Shown: positions 33,950-43,038 of the stretch, in pieces | Layout: each line of letters begins with the position of its first letter | How positions within the stretch are numbered: position 1 is the first letter of the stretch | Assembly: GCA_958295525.1 (NCBI GenBank) | Contig: OY282355.1 | Location: forward strand, 186,001 to 250,000 | Reading direction: 5' to 3' | Source: an uncultured Dehalococcoidia bacterium | Lineage (GTDB): Bacteria; Chloroflexota; Dehalococcoidia; Lucifugimonadales; Australimonadaceae | DNA: 64,000 nt | The notes under the pieces: model-generated | Database searches by the model: none | What the model saw: only the letters and a program-made list of their open reading frames with translations | What the model was told of the DNA's origin: nothing | Position numbers and translations under genes: made by a program

Positions 33950-34117
33950 CTATGATGCGCCAAGCAACCGGAACAGCAACGCCAAGAGGCCTAACCCGAC
34001 CGTCGCGGCAGGTATGGCAATCGGCGCCCAAGCGGCGGCGACTTTGCGGCGACATTCCGCTTCGGCGTCTTTGTAGGTATTGTCAGCCTGGTACGCTCTG
34101 GCGATGTTCTGCTGCAT
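33950..34117 (-). pseudogene. 3' fragment of an unidentified small membrane protein
   Basis: The frame from the ATG at 34117 gives 55 residues starting MQQNIARAYQADNTYKDAEA and ending in a single TM (AIPAATVGLGLLALLFRLLG). The same frame stays open and plausible a little upstream (TGIFPSPC), into the hsdS-like gene. It looks like the tail of another gene joined to a truncated hsdS. It could also be a genuine small protein. Confidence 0.4.
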
Positions 34118-34989
34118 GCACGGGCTCGGGAAGATGCCAGTTTCTCGGCGAGAGCGCGCAACGCCGCGAGGCGCTCCGGATGGTAGTAGTCCGCGTTGAG
34201 GCGCTTACGCGACATTGACTCCCCCAAGCGCACCGCGAACACGCGCCGCTTGTCCGCCTCCGGCGGCGCAATCCCCAGCGCGCTCAGTACGAAATCGTCG
34301 AGCCTGGCCAGCAGCGCGTCGGCCTCCGCCAACTTCGCCTTGCGCTCAGCGCGGGCGGCGGCCATCGCCTCGGCGAGGCGGCGTTGCTCGTCGAGCGGCG
34401 GCAGGGGGATGGGGCAGCGCTTGAACTCTTCCTTATTGATGTTCGCTTGCACGGAAGGACGTTGCGTCGCGTTAACCCAGCGGGCGTAGGCGTCCGTTTT
34501 TGTCCACCAATAGACGAACTCCGGCAGAACTTTCGCTGTGTCGAAACGGAAGCGGATGCAGTAGCCTGCGAACACTGCAGGCGCGCTTCCGTCCTCGTGC
34601 AAATACGTCTTGCCGACGCTGCCGCTGCGGGCGAACAGCAGGTCTTTCAATTCCAATTCGTGCTTGGTTTCCGGCGCGTCGAGCGTCACGAATTGGTGGC
34701 CTGGCTCGATGCCGTCGTCGCCGAAGTCCGTTATGCGAATGTAGCGGGGTTGCGCCTCGCTCATTCGAGGTTGCGCCCGTTGACTGCTGCCGTATGCGGG
34801 TTCGACGGATACGAGGTCGCCGAGGGCGGCGACAGGAAACGATGAGCGGAGCGTCTCTTTGGCCGCATGATGCCGCGCGTCAAACCGCGCGCTCGCGTCG
34901 CCAATTCGAACAGCGAAACACCGGGCATGCCCCGCTTGGGCGGGGCTTAGGCTAAAAAACGCGATGCGTTCCGCTGGAATTCGCGCCAT
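33991..34989 (-). pseudogene. Type I specificity subunit (HsdS-like), truncated after the first recognition domain
   Basis: The frame holds one target-recognition domain (about residues 15-180, with PRYIRITDFGDDGIEPGHQF and LLFARSGSVGKTYLHEDG), the family's PTQRPSVQANINKEEFKRCPIPLPPLDEQ-type boundary seen as PSVQANINKEEFKRCPIPLP, and a helical spacer (AEAMAAARAERKAKLAEADA). A second domain begins (RKRLNADYYHPERLAALRAL) but is cut after about 20 residues; the remaining 45 residues look out of frame. Start ATG 34989 overlaps the upstream gene by 43 bases. Half-size S proteins can work as dimers, so activity is not excluded. Confidence 0.7.
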
Positions 34990-36918
34990 TGGGCGGCGAC
35001 GCCGGTGTTGGGGATGATTTCGCGGCGGCGCTCGCTCCAACCGGGCGCGTCGGGGTTCATCGCGCCGGTCCATTCGTAGAAGACGCGGTAGTCGAAGAGG
35101 TCGCAGCGGTGGATTTCGATCTTTTCGCCGCGCTCGGCGCCGTTCGGGGGCGTTTCGCTCTCGACGCTGACTTCGAACGTTTTGCGCCCGGTCGCGTCGT
35201 AGCCGATGTTGTCGGCGAGCGCCATAAAGACGGGGGCGTCGTCGGGCGTTTTCTCGCCGTCGGGGAGGCGGCGCAGGAAGACGATGCTTGCTTTGACGCC
35301 GGCGTCGTAGTGGCTGAACGCGAATTGGGGGAGGCTGACGACGGCGAGGAGTTGGAATCTGGAGAGGAGCCAGTCGCGCACGCCTTGCAGGGAGGAGTTG
35401 GTGAGGATGCCGTCGGGCAGGACGATGGCGGCGCGCCCGCCGGGCTTGAGGAAGTGGTGGACGCGCTCGAGGAACAGCACTTCCGACTTGAAACTGGCGC
35501 GGGCGCCTTTGCCCAGGCGTTTGACCAGATCGAACTGCTCGACGTAATGCTCCGGCTTTTCGGCGCGTTTCACGGTCGCGCCGAACGGCGGATTCGTGAG
35601 GATGAGGTCGAACTTGCTGCGGGCGAGGCCGGCGTTCTTTTCGCTCATTTTGTAGACGAAGTCGAGGGCGTCGTGGCCGACGATGTTGGTGTGGCCGTCG
35701 TCGTGGATGATCATATTCATCTTGGCGACGCGGGCGAGTTCGTCGTTCACCTCTACGCCGAAGAGGTTGCCGCGGGGCGAATTCGTGCCAGTAGAGGAAT
35801 CTGTCGCGCTCGTTGAGGTCGGCGCGCTTTTCGGCTTCACGGCGGACGTGATCGAGGGCGTAAAGGAGGAAGCCGCCGGAGCCGCAGGCGGGGTCGAGCA
35901 CGAGGTCGGTGCGTTTCGGATCGAGCATTTCGACGGCGAAGGCGATGAGTTCGCGGGGCGTGAAGTACTGGCCGAAGTCGCCCTTGAAAAAGCCGCCCAT
36001 AAACTCCTCGAAGGCGACGCCTTTCGTGTCGAGTTCGGTGCGGTCGAGAGAGATGCCTTCCAAGTGCTCGACGCACTGGGCGAGGATGGGCGCGTCCACG
36101 TTGATGTTTTCGGTGAACACGTCGGGCTCGCGCTCCTTCTCTTTGCGGTAGAGGGCGGCGACGCGGGCGTGGAGTTGGGCGGGCGACTCGCCGCCTCTGC
36201 GCTGGAATTCGTAGGGCGCGCCGTCCTTCCGGTCGAGGTCTTTCTCGTCGCGGTGCTTGATGAACACCAATTTGGAGAACTCGCCGAAGGCGGCGATGGG
36301 GCTGCGCCGTCCGCCTTCCCAAAGGGTTTGGTGGCACTTGCGGATGGCGGCGCGGAGCGCTTCGCGGGGGACGGCGGCGAGGTCGGCGCCGCGCTTGTTC
36401 TTGTAGAAGCGCCACTCGGACGGCCTGCCGTAGCCTTTGGGGACGTCGGTGATGTGGTTGGCGTCGCGCTCGCCTGCGGGGAAGGCGTCGAATCGCAGGA
36501 AGCGGCGCGTGAGGCCGGCGACGGCGCCGCAGTAGGGCGCGCTCAGCCCGCCGCGATTGCCGCACGCCTGCTCGACCGCCTGCCTGAACTCCTCGTCGGA
36601 AATCTCCGCCTTCTTGCACTCGAACACGAACCAGGGCGACTTGAGGTCGTCGTCTTCGTAGAGCACGAGGTCGGCCTTGAAGTTGGGGGTGCGGGAGGGA
36701 ACGGGGACTTCGAAGCGGATGCGCTCGGGCGCGTAGCCGTCGTTGTAGATCAGTTCGGCCCAGAGTTCGGCCCGCACCTTCTCTTCGGGGTCGGCCCAGC
36801 GCTCGGAGTGGCCGGCGGCGATGTAGCGGATGCGCTCGTTCCGCCCCTCGCCGGAGCGCTCCGCCAGGCCGTCGGCGAAGGCGAGGTCGAGATAGGCGTG
36901 GGCGGCGGGTTCGGGCAT
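34947..36918 (-). pseudogene. Fused HsdR_N-like nuclease and N6-adenine methyltransferase, frameshifted
   Basis: Residues about 45-125 resemble the HsdR N-terminal nuclease domain, with FKADLVLYEDDDLK and WFVFECKKAEI giving the D...ExK catalytic pattern. Residues about 170-330 are HsdM-like helices, then methylase motif I DPACGSGGF and, in another frame, motif IV LILTNPPFGAT. The frame breaks at a run of four G (35775-35778 on the plus strand). Removing one base restores EFARGNLFG and a 656-residue protein. The repaired product would be a nuclease-methyltransferase fusion working with a separate S subunit, like the BcgI type. No hsdR gene is present. It may be a true mutation or a sequencing error. 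Confidence 0.75.
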
Positions 36919-36987
36919 TCGGTCTCCTCTTGCGCTGGGGGCGGGGCGCGCGCGCCGATTCTAGCGCCCCCGCGCGCAAGGGGCGGG

Positions 36988-37313
36988 GTTCCCGCCTGCG
37001 CGAGCAGGGCGATGCCCTCCCCCACCGAGATTCCCGCGTAGGCGGGAATCTCGCCCCCGTGGACGAGGCGCAACGCGCCTCGTCTCCACGTCACCCCAAG
37101 CGCCCCGTCATTCCCGCGAAAGCGGGAACCTACTGGGGCATGGGGGTTGCGCAACCTCGCCCCGTCATTCCCGCGAAAGCGGTGAATCTCGCCCTCGCAG
37201 CGCGCATCGTCATTCCCGCCCCTATTTGCCCGTCATTCCCGCGTAGGCGGGAATCTCGCCCCCGTGGACGAGGGCAGCGCGCATCGTCATTCCCGCATAA
37301 CGGGGAAGGAGGG
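36988..37313. repeat. Palindromic repeats between the Rieske and methyltransferase genes
   Basis: Five or six hairpin-A copies, some with diverged loops (GCGAAAGC in place of GCGTAGGC), and one perfect hairpin B, GACGAGGCGC-AAC-GCGCCTCGTC (37062-37084). No gene is seen from 36919 to 37357. Confidence 0.85.
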
Positions 37314-37357
37314 AGGGGCGGGCGGCGCTCCCGCGCCGCCACCCGCTGCGCTCGCTG

Positions 37358-38668
37358 CTAAAGCACGTCGCCGACGAGCCGGCCGCGGCCGACTTTGGAC
37401 GGGTCATCTATCTGGATGCCGTCCCACTCCGGGCGGCTCGCGCCCTCGCCGGAGAGTTCCGCCTCAATGTCGTTGCGGACGACGACGTCCTTGAACGGGC
37501 CCCGGCGGCTGCCCTCGTAGCCGGGGTATTCGAAGTGCTCGACGGGGTAGACGAGGATCTCGTTCTCGTCGGGGTTGCGGACGACGTTCATCGGGTCGCC
37601 GCCGTCGGCGACGACGCGCATCTGCTCCTCCAGCATCCGGCGGAACATAATGATGCCGACGTCGGAGACGCCGAGCCGCTCGGTCGTGCGGTCGGTCACC
37701 GGGCCCTGCATAATCCAGGCGGCCTGGTCTTGCCCGAGCACCCAGTCCGACTTGATCGTGCCGTCATCGTTGAACGCGGGGACGCGCTCGTGAGTCACCA
37801 CGTCGGGGATCTCTTGCCCCGCCTCCGGCTGCCTGAGGTCGACGACGAAGTGAAGCGTGTGCGTGTCGTCCACGGGGACGCGGTACTGGAGGTTGGATGT
37901 GATGTGCAGGATGTTGGGGAAGAGGATGGGGTGCCCCATGCGCCAGTGGTCGTCCTGCTCGGTTTCGTCGCCGACGAGCCTGCGCTTGATGACGCCGTAG
38001 TCGGTGATTTCGAAGCCGATCTTGCGGTGGTCGGCGCCGCGCGCGCCGATGCGGGCGTTCCAGGCGTCGCGCTCTTCCTGCGGCTTCTGCTTGTTCATCA
38101 CCCATCCGCCCCAGTAGCGGTGGAGCCACTGGAAGTGGAGCGGGTCCAGCGAGTTCTCGTGGCACTGCAGCCAGTTGCAGGGGAGCATTATGGACTGCGT
38201 GCGGCGGACGCCGGGCCAGACGAGGACGTCCACGCGGGGGAGCAGGGGCGCGGGAGCGGGGCCCATATAGGCGAAGACGACGCCGCCCAGTTCCTGCGCC
38301 TGGTACGCCTTGATGCGAACCTTCTCCTTGAACTTGGAGCCTTCGGGCTCCGAGGGCTGGTCGACGCACTGGCCTTGCTCGTTGAAGACCCAGCCGTGGT
38401 AGGCGCAGCGGATGCCGTTCTCCTCGGGGATGCCGTAGGAGAGGTTGGCCTTGCGGTGGGCGCAAGAGGGCTCGATGAGGCCGACGGTTCCGCTGCCGTC
38501 GCGGTAGAGGACGAGGTCTTCGCCGAGGAGGCGCACCTCTTTGGTGGGGTTGTCGGCGTCGAGTTCGACGCTTGCGGCGATGGGATGCCAGTAGCGGCGC
38601 ATCAGTTCGCCCATCGGGGTGCCCGGGCCGACCCGGGTAAGGCGTTCGTTCTGTTCGGCGGTGAGCAT
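37358..38668 (-). CDS. Rieske non-heme iron aromatic-ring-hydroxylating oxygenase, alpha subunit
   Basis: This 436-residue enzyme has the Rieske [2Fe-2S] ligands CAHRKANLSYG and CAYHGWVFNEQG (C-x-H ... C-x2-H) at about residues 69-95. The mononuclear iron site HENSLDPLHFQWLH has the Glu/Asp and two His of the D/E-x2-H-x4-H kind. It inserts oxygen into an aromatic or related ring using a reductase not encoded nearby. AAGGAGG precedes the ATG. It stands alone between repeat clusters, in keeping with the scattered oxygenases of SAR202-type genomes. Confidence 0.92.
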   Translation of the reverse strand: MLTAEQNERLTRVGPGTPMGELMRRYWHPIAASVELDADNPTKEVRLLGEDLVLYRDGSGTVGLIEPSCAHRKANLSYGIPEENGIRCAYHGWVFNEQGQCVDQPSEPEGSKFKEKVRIKAYQAQELGGVVFAYMGPAPAPLLPRVDVLVWPGVRRTQSIMLPCNWLQCHENSLDPLHFQWLHRYWGGWVMNKQKPQEERDAWNARIGARGADHRKIGFEITDYGVIKRRLVGDETEQDDHWRMGHPILFPNILHITSNLQYRVPVDDTHTLHFVVDLRQPEAGQEIPDVVTHERVPAFNDDGTIKSDWVLGQDQAAWIMQGPVTDRTTERLGVSDVGIIMFRRMLEEQMRVVADGGDPMNVVRNPDENEILVYPVEHFEYPGYEGSRRGPFKDVVVRNDIEAELSGEGASRPEWDGIQIDDPSKVGRGRLVGDVL

Positions 38669-38766
38669 AGGTTCCTCCTTAGCCCGCGCTTACGTTCGCG
38701 TTCGCCGTAAGCATAGCACGACGGGTCAAGGGGCGCCCCCGCCGCTTTTGGAGACTTTGCCCCCGG

Positions 38767-39465
38767 TCACTTGCCCGTCTTGAACTGCCCCACGATGCCC
38801 ACGTTGTCCTGCCGCTTCTCGTACGGCACCCGCGCCAGCGAGAGCGCGTCCGGCAGAACGATTCCGCCGGAGAACACGATCTTCATCGCCTTCTCCACGT
38901 CGATGTCCGTCTCCATCACCTCGTCCTCGTCCACGAACGCGAGATTGCCGGAAGTCGGGTTCGGCACCGTCGGAATGTACACCATCACGATGGACCGCTC
39001 GGCGGAGATCGCCCGCCCGGTCACGAACCCCATCGCCAGCATCCCGTCGCGCGGCCACTCCAAGAAGACGACCCGGCTGAAGTTGTACTGCGTCGAAAGC
39101 GAACTCGTGATCTGCTCCGCCACGCCGAAGACCGAGCGGACGACCGGAATGATCCGCATCACCCGGTCTTTCACGACCATCAGCCCCCGGCCCGCGCTCG
39201 TCTTGATCAGCAGCCCCGTCAGGTAGAACAGGATGACCGCAACGATCACGCCCACCCCGGGGAAGTCCCACGGCTGGCCTTCCACGAACGGAAGCGGCCT
39301 AACGAAGGCGTCCGCCCAGCCCACGATGAAGGTGATGACGACGATGGTGAGGATGAACGGCACCAGTTCCATCAGGCCGTCTATCGTCCGGCCCTGGACG
39401 TGCCCCTCGGCGCGCCGGAACGCATTCTCCTTCTTCTCGAACTCTTGCGGTTCCTCGCTTTTCAT
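38767..39465 (-). CDS. DUF502 family membrane protein
   Basis: This 232-residue protein has two membrane helices (about residues 30-55 and 70-95) and then a soluble domain. PFVEGQPWDFPGVGVIVAVI, the short VVRSVFGVAEQIT segment, and VMVYIPTVPNPTSGNLAFVD are the hallmarks of DUF502. The family is widespread, with no settled function. The N-terminal 30 residues are hydrophilic (EEPQEFEKKENAFRRAEG). AAGGAG lies upstream of the ATG. Confidence 0.88.
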   Translation of the reverse strand: MKSEEPQEFEKKENAFRRAEGHVQGRTIDGLMELVPFILTIVVITFIVGWADAFVRPLPFVEGQPWDFPGVGVIVAVILFYLTGLLIKTSAGRGLMVVKDRVMRIIPVVRSVFGVAEQITSSLSTQYNFSRVVFLEWPRDGMLAMGFVTGRAISAERSIVMVYIPTVPNPTSGNLAFVDEDEVMETDIDVEKAMKIVFSGGIVLPDALSLARVPYEKRQDNVGIVGQFKTGK

Positions 39466-39569
39466 CGCGTTACGCTCCTTCCGCAGGATGCTCCGGCGCG
39501 CAGGATACGCCGGATCCTGCGCGTGCGCCGCGCGGAATTATAGCAAACGCCGCAGGAAGTTCCCCGGGG

Positions 39570-39999
39570 CCCCGTCATTCCCGCGCAGCCGCGAATCCTT
39601 GCCCCCCCATGTAATCGTCATTCCCGCGTAGGCGGGAATCCAGTCGGCGCGCAAGCGCCCCCATCGTCATTCCCGCGTAGGCGGGAATCTCGCCCCCGTC
39701 CCCGCTGCGTAGCGCATCGTCCCCATGTAATCGTCATTCCCGCGTAGGCGGGAATCCAGTCGGCGCGCAGCGCCGGACGATGCGCGTAGCGCATCGTCTC
39801 CAAATCACCCCACCCGCCACGTCATTCCCGCGTAGGCGGGAATCTCGCCCTCTTGCCTCCGTCATTCCCGCGCATGCGCAAACCTCGCCCCCCTCGCCCG
39901 CCCTCCCGCGCAGCGCAGTGCCCCCTCCTCCCGTCATTCCCGCGTAGGCGGGAATCTCGCCCCCTGCCCCTCCCGTCATCCCCGCGCAGGCGCGAACGG
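39570..39999. repeat. Dense cluster of palindromic repeats
   Basis: Seven or eight hairpin-A copies alternate with hairpin-B sequence, including a perfect GACGATGCGC-GTA-GCGCATCGTC (39776-39798). Two units share an ATCCAGTCGGCGCGCA linker. No gene is seen from 39466 to 40049. Confidence 0.9.
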
Positions 40000-40049
40000 T
40001 CCGGCTTCCTCCTCCTGCCAAGGAGAGGACCGCATACGGGAGCGGCGCT

Positions 40050-40583
40050 CTACTTCCGCCGCCTGCGGCGCGGGAAGGGGCGCCCGCCCCGGCGCGGCGC
40101 CGCCCGTTCAGACGATGCGCCGCCGACCGGCGGCTTCTCTTGCGCTTGCGCTGCGCCGGGCTCGTCCGGCGGCGTCTCCTCTTCTCCGCCGCGCCCTGCC
40201 CGAGCCGCGCTCACCGCCCGCCGCAGCGCGTTCGCCACGACTTCCACGTAGCGCTTGTCCCTCGACGCCAAGACGTAGACCGGCCCGCGCTGCGTGACGA
40301 TGCGGACGCCGTAGCGCGGGCGCTTCCGCCTCAGGTTCAGCGAGCCGGAGAGGATGGCGACCGCTCCGACGAGCATCGCCGTCGTCTGATCGAGAACGAA
40401 CCCCCCGCCCAGCGCGGCGAACCCGATGAACAGCATCATATAACCGGGCCAGCGCCGGCCTTTGTCCTCGACCGGCTCGACCGCCGAGATGTTGCGCGTC
40501 GAGTAGGCGTGCTCGCCGAACTCCGCCCTCCGCGCCGAGATGCGGACGCCGTTCGCGTCGATGTGAAAAACTTCCGTCGCCAT
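40050..40583 (-). CDS. DUF6232-like small membrane protein
   Basis: This 177-residue protein begins with a beta-rich segment (VFHIDANGVRISARRAEFGE, STRNISAVEPVED), then two adjoining TM helices (about 48-85) and VRIVTQRGPVYVLASRDKRYVEVV, the order seen in DUF6232 proteins. The last 50 residues are Pro/Arg/Gly-rich and end in a poly-Arg tail. It starts 13 bases after the cimA stop, so it is probably co-transcribed with cimA and falls under the same T-box. No known function. Confidence 0.6.
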   Translation of the reverse strand: MATEVFHIDANGVRISARRAEFGEHAYSTRNISAVEPVEDKGRRWPGYMMLFIGFAALGGGFVLDQTTAMLVGAVAILSGSLNLRRKRPRYGVRIVTQRGPVYVLASRDKRYVEVVANALRRAVSAARAGRGGEEETPPDEPGAAQAQEKPPVGGASSERAAPRRGGRPFPRRRRRK

Positions 40584-40596
40584 CGCCGCGCCCGCG

Positions 40597-42177
40597 CTAC
40601 TTGTCCAGCAGCGCGTACTCTAGGCTGTCCGCGAGCGCTTGCCACGACGCCTCCACGATGTTCGTGGACGCGCCCACCGTCGCCCAGACGCGCTCGCCGT
40701 CGGTGGACTCCACGAGCACGCGCACGACCGCGCCGGTGCCCCCCGGCCCTTGCGGAACGACGCGCACCTTGTAGTCGGTGAGTTCCACGTCGGCGAGGCG
40801 GGGGTAGAACTCCAGCAGACCCTTGCGAATCGCCAGGTCGAGCGCGTTCACGGGGCCGTTGCCTTCGGCGGCGGTGTGGCGCACTTCCCCGTTGACGGCG
40901 ATTTTCACCGTCGCCTCCGACAGCGCGTCGCCCCCGCTCCACTTGCCCGGCCTGCGCCCGTGCTCCATCACGACCATAAAGTCCACGAGGTCGAACGGCG
41001 AGCGGTAGCGGGGCAGCAGCCGCTCCACCAGCAAGCGGAACGACGCCTCCGCGCCCTCGTACTGGAAGCCCTCGTTCTCGCGCGCCTTGACCAGTTGCAG
41101 CAACCCCGGCAAGTGGCTGGTCGGCACCTCGGCGGTCAGCCCCGCCTCCTGCAGTTTCGCCGCGATGTTGCCGCGCCCCGCGAGTTCCGAAATCACCACG
41201 TGCTTCGCGTTCCCCACCGCCTCCGGGTTGACGTGCTGGTAACTGGCCTCCGTCTTGGCCATCCCCGACACGTGCAATCCGCCCTTGTGCGCGAACGCGC
41301 TCTCCCCGACGTAGGGCTGATAGCGGTTGCGCGGCATATTCGCCAGTTCCGACGTGAAGCGGTGCAACTCCGTCAGGCGGCTCATCTGCTCGTCCGTCAC
41401 GACGTCGATGCCCAGTTTGAGTTTCATATTCGGGATCACGGAGAGCAGATTCGCGTTGCCGCACCGCTCGCCGTAGCCGTTGATCGTCCCCTGCGCTTGA
41501 GTCGCGCCCGCCTGCACGGCGGCGATCGTGTTGGCCACGGCGACGTCCGCGTCGTTATGGCAGTGGATGCCCACGGGGCAGTCCAGCGCCTTGCGGACGG
41601 CGCTCACCGCCGCGAAGACGTCCACCGGCAGCGTCCCTCCGTTCGTGTCGCACAGAACGACGCACTCCGCTCCGGCCTCAGCGGCCGCCCGAGCGCATTG
41701 CAGGGCGTACTCCGGGTTCGCCGCGTAGCCGTCGAAGAAGTGCTCCGCGTCGAAGAATACGCGCCGCCCCTCCGCCCGCAGATAGGCGACCGACTCGCGG
41801 ATCATCGCGAGATTCTCCTCGAGCGGAACCTCCAGCACCTCCGACGCCTGCATCTCCGACGCCTTCCCTACGAGGGTGACGACCGGCGCGCCGCTCTCCA
41901 GCAGCGCCCGCAGATTCGCGTCGTTCTCGACCGAGCCGTTGGGGCGCCGCGTGCTCCCGAACGCGACCAGCGTCGCGTTGGCCAGGCGCAGATTCTTCGC
42001 TTGCGCGAAAAACTCCTCGTCCTTCGGGTTGGAGCCCGGCCAGCCTCCCTCGATGTAATGGACGCCGACGCCGTCCAGACGCTCCGCGATCCGCAACTTG
42101 TCGTGCACGGAGAAACTCACGCCCTCCATCTGCGCTCCGTCCCGCAGCGTCGTGTCGTACAGCGCAACCTCGGCCAT
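40597..42177 (-). CDS. cimA: (R)-citramalate synthase
   Basis: This 526-residue enzyme condenses pyruvate and acetyl-CoA to citramalate, the threonine-independent entry to isoleucine. The TIM barrel starts with ALYDTTLRDGAQMEGVSFSV; the HMGL-like signature is VGIHCHNDADVAVANTIAAV, with the metal His pair. YIEGGWPGSNPKDEEFF distinguishes CimA from 2-isopropylmalate synthase. The C-terminal regulatory domain (about 410-526) is present. AAGGAGAAGG precedes the ATG. The upstream T-box with an isoleucine specifier agrees with the product's role. Confidence 0.93.
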   Translation of the reverse strand: MAEVALYDTTLRDGAQMEGVSFSVHDKLRIAERLDGVGVHYIEGGWPGSNPKDEEFFAQAKNLRLANATLVAFGSTRRPNGSVENDANLRALLESGAPVVTLVGKASEMQASEVLEVPLEENLAMIRESVAYLRAEGRRVFFDAEHFFDGYAANPEYALQCARAAAEAGAECVVLCDTNGGTLPVDVFAAVSAVRKALDCPVGIHCHNDADVAVANTIAAVQAGATQAQGTINGYGERCGNANLLSVIPNMKLKLGIDVVTDEQMSRLTELHRFTSELANMPRNRYQPYVGESAFAHKGGLHVSGMAKTEASYQHVNPEAVGNAKHVVISELAGRGNIAAKLQEAGLTAEVPTSHLPGLLQLVKARENEGFQYEGAEASFRLLVERLLPRYRSPFDLVDFMVVMEHGRRPGKWSGGDALSEATVKIAVNGEVRHTAAEGNGPVNALDLAIRKGLLEFYPRLADVELTDYKVRVVPQGPGGTGAVVRVLVESTDGERVWATVGASTNIVEASWQALADSLEYALLDK

Positions 42178-42273
42178 AGCCTTCTCCTTCCGTATCGCAA
42201 GCCTCGTCCGCCGCGTTGCGGCGCGTCCTCCCGGATCCGCGCAGGCGGGCGGCGACAGCGCGCGCGGCGGCAT

Positions 42274-42303
42274 AAAAAAAGCCCGCCCCTCGAAAGGGAC
42301 GGG
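42274..42303 (-). terminator. T-box attenuator terminator
   Basis: The stem CCCGTCCC (42303-42296) pairs with GGGGCGGG (42289-42282) around the loop TTTCGA and is followed by seven T (42280-42274). It competes with the antiterminator formed by the T-box bulge. It lies about 100 bases before the cimA ATG. Confidence 0.85.
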
Positions 42304-42590
42304 ATTCCCCGCGGTGCCACCCTCGTTCCCCCGGCTGCCGCGCGCCGATCGCCGCCGCAAGAGGCGAAAACCGGCGCCGTCACGGGGGCGCTCATTGGAG
42401 CGTCAGCGCGCTCCCGCCGTCGCTAACGGGCGGCGAATCCGGCCAGGTCTACTCCCCCGCGCGGCGCGGAGTTTCGGCTGGCGGCTCAGGAGGGATATTC
42501 GTTCGGGGCGGCGCGCCGACCTTCCACCAGCGCCGGCTCGCTGCATCGCCGTTGACCCGACTACTCGTCTCCGTCGAAGCCATTGTTCCC
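42274..42590 (-). promoter_or_regulatory. T-box riboswitch (isoleucine specifier) of cimA
   Basis: Reading the minus strand, Stem I contains GACGAGTAGT, then CAGCGAGCCGG and CTGGTGGAAGG, the standard apical pattern. The specifier loop reads GAATATCCCTCC, with ATC (42496-42494) in the usual place for isoleucine. The T-box bulge GAGGGTGGCACCGCGG (42324-42309) is nearly perfect. It is followed by a terminator hairpin. Uncharged tRNA-Ile would bind and favour readthrough into cimA. Confidence 0.85.
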
Positions 42591-42592
42591 AT

Positions 42593-42622
42593 AGCATACC
42601 ACGCCCGCGCTCCCGCCGTCAG
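42593..42622 (-). promoter_or_regulatory. Promoter candidate for the T-box-cimA transcript
   Basis: The -10 box TATGCT (42598-42593) and -35 box CTGACG (42622-42617), 18 bases apart, lie just upstream of Stem I. Initiation near 42586 fits the start of the leader. Confidence 0.45.
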
Positions 42623-42724
42623 CCAATTGCGCTGCGGGAACAGCAGGCCGCGCGGGGCTTCCTCAGCGTTCAGCCTCAACATTCAGCGGCGCTCGCTTCC
42701 CCCGGCCGGGCGGAGCAGGAGCGC

Positions 42725-42730
42725 TATAAT
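42725..42730 (+). promoter_or_regulatory. -10 box TATAAT of the small membrane protein gene
   Basis: A perfect TATAAT ends 21 bases before the ATG at 42752. A GAGGGGTGAAG ribosome site fits between. The -35 region is unclear. Confidence 0.45.
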
Positions 42731-42751
42731 GGCCTGCAGAGGGGTGAAGAT

Positions 42752-42988
42752 ATGACCATAGCGATAGCCGCAGCCATCGGTTTCGTCGTTTGCGGAATCA
42801 TCGGCGCGATATTCGCCGCCCTGCTGGAGGACGGCTTCCCCGTGATCGTGGGCATTGTGATCGTCGGCGGATTCGGCGCGTTCGTGCTCGCCGTCGTCGT
42901 GGCGTTCGAGCGCGGCGAGCACGAAGACGCCCGCAAGCGCGAGGCCGCCCGCGAGCGCGAGGCCGCCCGCGAGTCCAAAGAGGCGTAG
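42752..42988 (+). CDS. Small membrane protein with charged C-terminal tail
   Basis: This 78-residue protein has two hydrophobic segments (residues about 2-24 and 29-53) joined by a short LLEDGFP turn. It then has a strongly charged tail (REAAREREAARESKEA) of repeated Ala-Arg-Glu units that may form a coiled helix. A TATAAT box lies upstream. No family recognised. It is divergent from the cimA leader and convergent with rplT. Confidence 0.65.
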   Translation: MTIAIAAAIGFVVCGIIGAIFAALLEDGFPVIVGIVIVGGFGAFVLAVVVAFERGEHEDARKREAAREREAARESKEA

Positions 42989-43038
42989 CCCGGGCCCCGC
43001 GCGCGGCGCGCCGGCTTCCGTCCCGCAAGCGGCTGCGG

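Noticed and set aside
28646-40000. Possible CRISPR arrays, because short palindromic repeats recur at intervals
   Set aside because: Spacing is irregular, orientation flips, intervening sequence is itself repeated, and no cas genes are present. They are interspersed palindromic elements.
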